This document shows, in pieces, positions 62,982 through 64,000 of a stretch of 64,000 nt of DNA. The notes under the pieces were generated by a model. It saw nothing but the letters and a program-made list of their open reading frames with translations, made no database searches and was not told the DNA's origin. The translations under genes and the position numbers were made by a program. Source of the stretch: Pithys albifrons albifrons (Eukaryota; Chordata; Aves; Passeriformes; Thamnophilidae). The DNA is taken from the NCBI RefSeq assembly GCF_047495875.1, contig NC_092459.1, forward strand, positions 21,871,795 through 21,935,794, in the 5' to 3' direction. The stretch's first letter is position 1; every line of letters starts with the position of its first letter.

Positions 62982-63101
62982 TCAGGAAAAAATTGCCATC
63001 ACTTTGGGTATATCTTCATCTGGGGTTGGTGGTTTCCTCTGGCTGCCAGGCTGCAGGAATTTCTTTATTGTGGGAATATTGCTTATTCTTGCTTTAAAAC
63101 T
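62982..63101 (-). CDS. GSTA: Second GSTA gene, last coding exon
   Basis: The acceptor GTTTTGTAG ends at 63,102 and TGA is at 62,984-62,982. Residues 183-207 are nearly identical to the neighbour; after PPT the sequence changes to PDEDIPKVMAIFS. Confidence 0.92.
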   Translation of the reverse strand, partial: SFKARISNIPTIKKFLQPGSQRKPPTPDEDIPKVMAIFS

Positions 63102-63551
63102 CTACAAAACAAAACCAAAACAGCACTGTGCTTTAGAACCATATTAACTGTCAGATGTCTTGATGTTATCCACGCTCGAAAAGTATCATTATGCATTGAT
63201 GCTGCAGAAGAAACTATATGCTTCTCCCTCTTATGCTTTTGTGGCTGCAGTGACAGAAAGTGGCAATAACCATCAGTATTTGAGGACAGCTAAAGCAATT
63301 TGGATAGTTTGTTACTTTTTATGTCACTTCTCGTCCTCCCACTCTTCCCTTTTTCTCAGCCAGTTTAAATCAGAGAACCTTTCCAATTCATTGTCCATTA
63401 AAACAGTACATTCATTTACCTGCAAGAGAGGAAATCTGGCAAGTATATCAGGCTTAAACTCTTCTGCCATTAAAATCGTGTCAAGTAACAGCACATCTGC
63501 CCTGCTAAACTGGTTGCCAACAAGAAAGTCTTGTCCATGGTCTTTCAAAAC
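62982..63551 (-). CDS. GSTA: Second GSTA gene, last two coding exons (5' part outside window)
   Basis: An alpha-class glutathione S-transferase paralog. Exon 63,551-63,420 (132 bases, acceptor TTTTTAG, donor GTAAAT) encodes VLKDHGQDFLVGNQFSRAD, then VLLLDTILMAEEFKPDIL and ARFPLLQ, residues 139-182 by family numbering, with the N-cap box SRAD. Exon 63,101-62,982 (120 bases) encodes [30 protein letters not shown] and IPKVMAIFS, then TGA. Phases match, Phe220 is kept and no frame break is visible, so the gene appears intact here and would be 221 aa if its 5' exons have the usual sizes. The earlier exons lie right of 64,000. It differs from the complete neighbour mainly in the C-terminal helix. 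Confidence 0.93.
63420..63551 (-). CDS. GSTA: Second GSTA gene, penultimate coding exon
   Basis: The 132-base length and phase are identical to the corresponding exon of the complete GSTA. The HGQD and LVGN motifs are shared, while IHLLEAILM is replaced by VLLLDTILM. Confidence 0.93.
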
Positions 63552-63824
63552 CTAAAAACAGAGAACCAGAAATAGATGATTTTTTTTTCTCTGTGTTATT
63601 TAATGATATCTTCAAAGAAAGGTCATATACTGCATGGAGGTGGCCTTGAAAGAAAGAAATGCAGTACAAACATCTGTAGTACAAAGAAGTGGTCTGATCA
63701 TCCTGGGCATAATTTATCAGTCCTTTCTCTTCTGCATTTTGTTCTGACAGCTCAGCTGTACTCCTCTTGCCTTCGCTTCTGTAGCTTATGTAGTCAGCGC
63801 TGCTGTACTGAAGACTAAGCTTTT

Positions 63825-64000
63825 TGTGTGTGTGGCTCGGCTTCGCGAACGAAGATTTGGGAAGGGCTCTCCTCACGTGGGTGTGCCCTTCCAGCCTGCG
63901 CAGTGGATTTTAGGTGAGGCTCAGCATGCGCAGAACTGTCCCCACCGTTTAAGTCCTGAGGTTCATCTGCCACGGCTGAGCGAGCTTGGACAGTGACAGT
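63825..64000 (-). mobile_element. Composite SINE, copy 3, cut by window end
   Basis: Read on the minus strand it ends with GAGAGCCCTTCCCAAATCTT, hairpin CTTCGTTCGCGAAG, then CCGAGCCACACACACAAAAA as its tail. The body (TTAAACGGTGGGGACAGTTC, CCAAGCTCGCTCAGCCGTGG) is close to copy 1. The 5S-like and tRNA-like parts would lie beyond 64,000. It sits in an intron of the second GSTA gene, in the same orientation. Confidence 0.85.

Noticed and set aside
1..64000. CRISPR arrays, bacterial operons or phage genes
   Set aside because: The sequence is vertebrate nuclear DNA with introns, CpG islands and LINEs; no regularly spaced direct-repeat array of CRISPR type exists.

Overview
The window is nuclear DNA from a bird, most likely a passerine. 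The evidence is many CR1 LINE fragments in both orientations, a tRNA-Ile-headed SINE with a CR1-like tail (the TguSINE1 type known from songbirds), spliced vertebrate genes with canonical splice sites, and CpG-island promoters. The gene order TMEM14A followed by tail-to-head alpha-class glutathione S-transferase (GSTA) genes matches the conserved block on human 6p12 and chicken chromosome 3.

Layout. (1) 85-405: terminal coding exon, 3'UTR and poly(A) signal of an unrecognised plus-strand gene with a hydrophobic C-terminus. (2) About 0.4-38.1 kb: a large interval with no convincing protein-coding exon. It holds CR1 fragments of different ages, one TguSINE1-like element, two copies of a composite tRNA/5S-rRNA-headed SINE and a small GC-rich patch near 10.6-10.95 kb. 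(3) 38.2-47.0 kb: a CR1 insertion directly beside a CpG island, then TMEM14A on the plus strand (four coding exons, 101 aa). (4) 49.5-56.2 kb: a complete GSTA gene on the minus strand (six coding exons, 222 aa), with a (TA)n microsatellite, a CR1 copy and a solo-LTR-like element in one intron. (5) 58.5-59.65 kb: a second CpG island holding a degenerate 35-bp minisatellite, and a strong minus-strand splice donor that could end the noncoding first exon of this GSTA gene. (6) 59.77-60.43 kb: an LTR-like segment carrying a MARE/ARE-type motif. (7) 62.98-63.55 kb: the last two coding exons of a second GSTA gene whose 5' part lies beyond the window. (8) 63.83-64.0 kb: a third copy of the composite SINE, cut by the window end.

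TMEM14A and GSTA converge, with their 3' ends about 2.4 kb apart. The GSTA enzymes are cytosolic detoxification enzymes; TMEM14A is a small multi-pass membrane protein. Nothing suggests they share a pathway; the linkage is ancestral synteny.

The most notable non-genic signal is the composite SINE family. Its consensus runs tRNA-like head, 14-bp palindrome, 5S-rRNA-like segment, unique body, two conserved 3' hairpins, then a CA-rich tail. Two copies have clear 11-bp target-site duplications. The copy that lost the tRNA head keeps the 5S internal promoter, while the copy that keeps the tRNA head has lost 5S box C.
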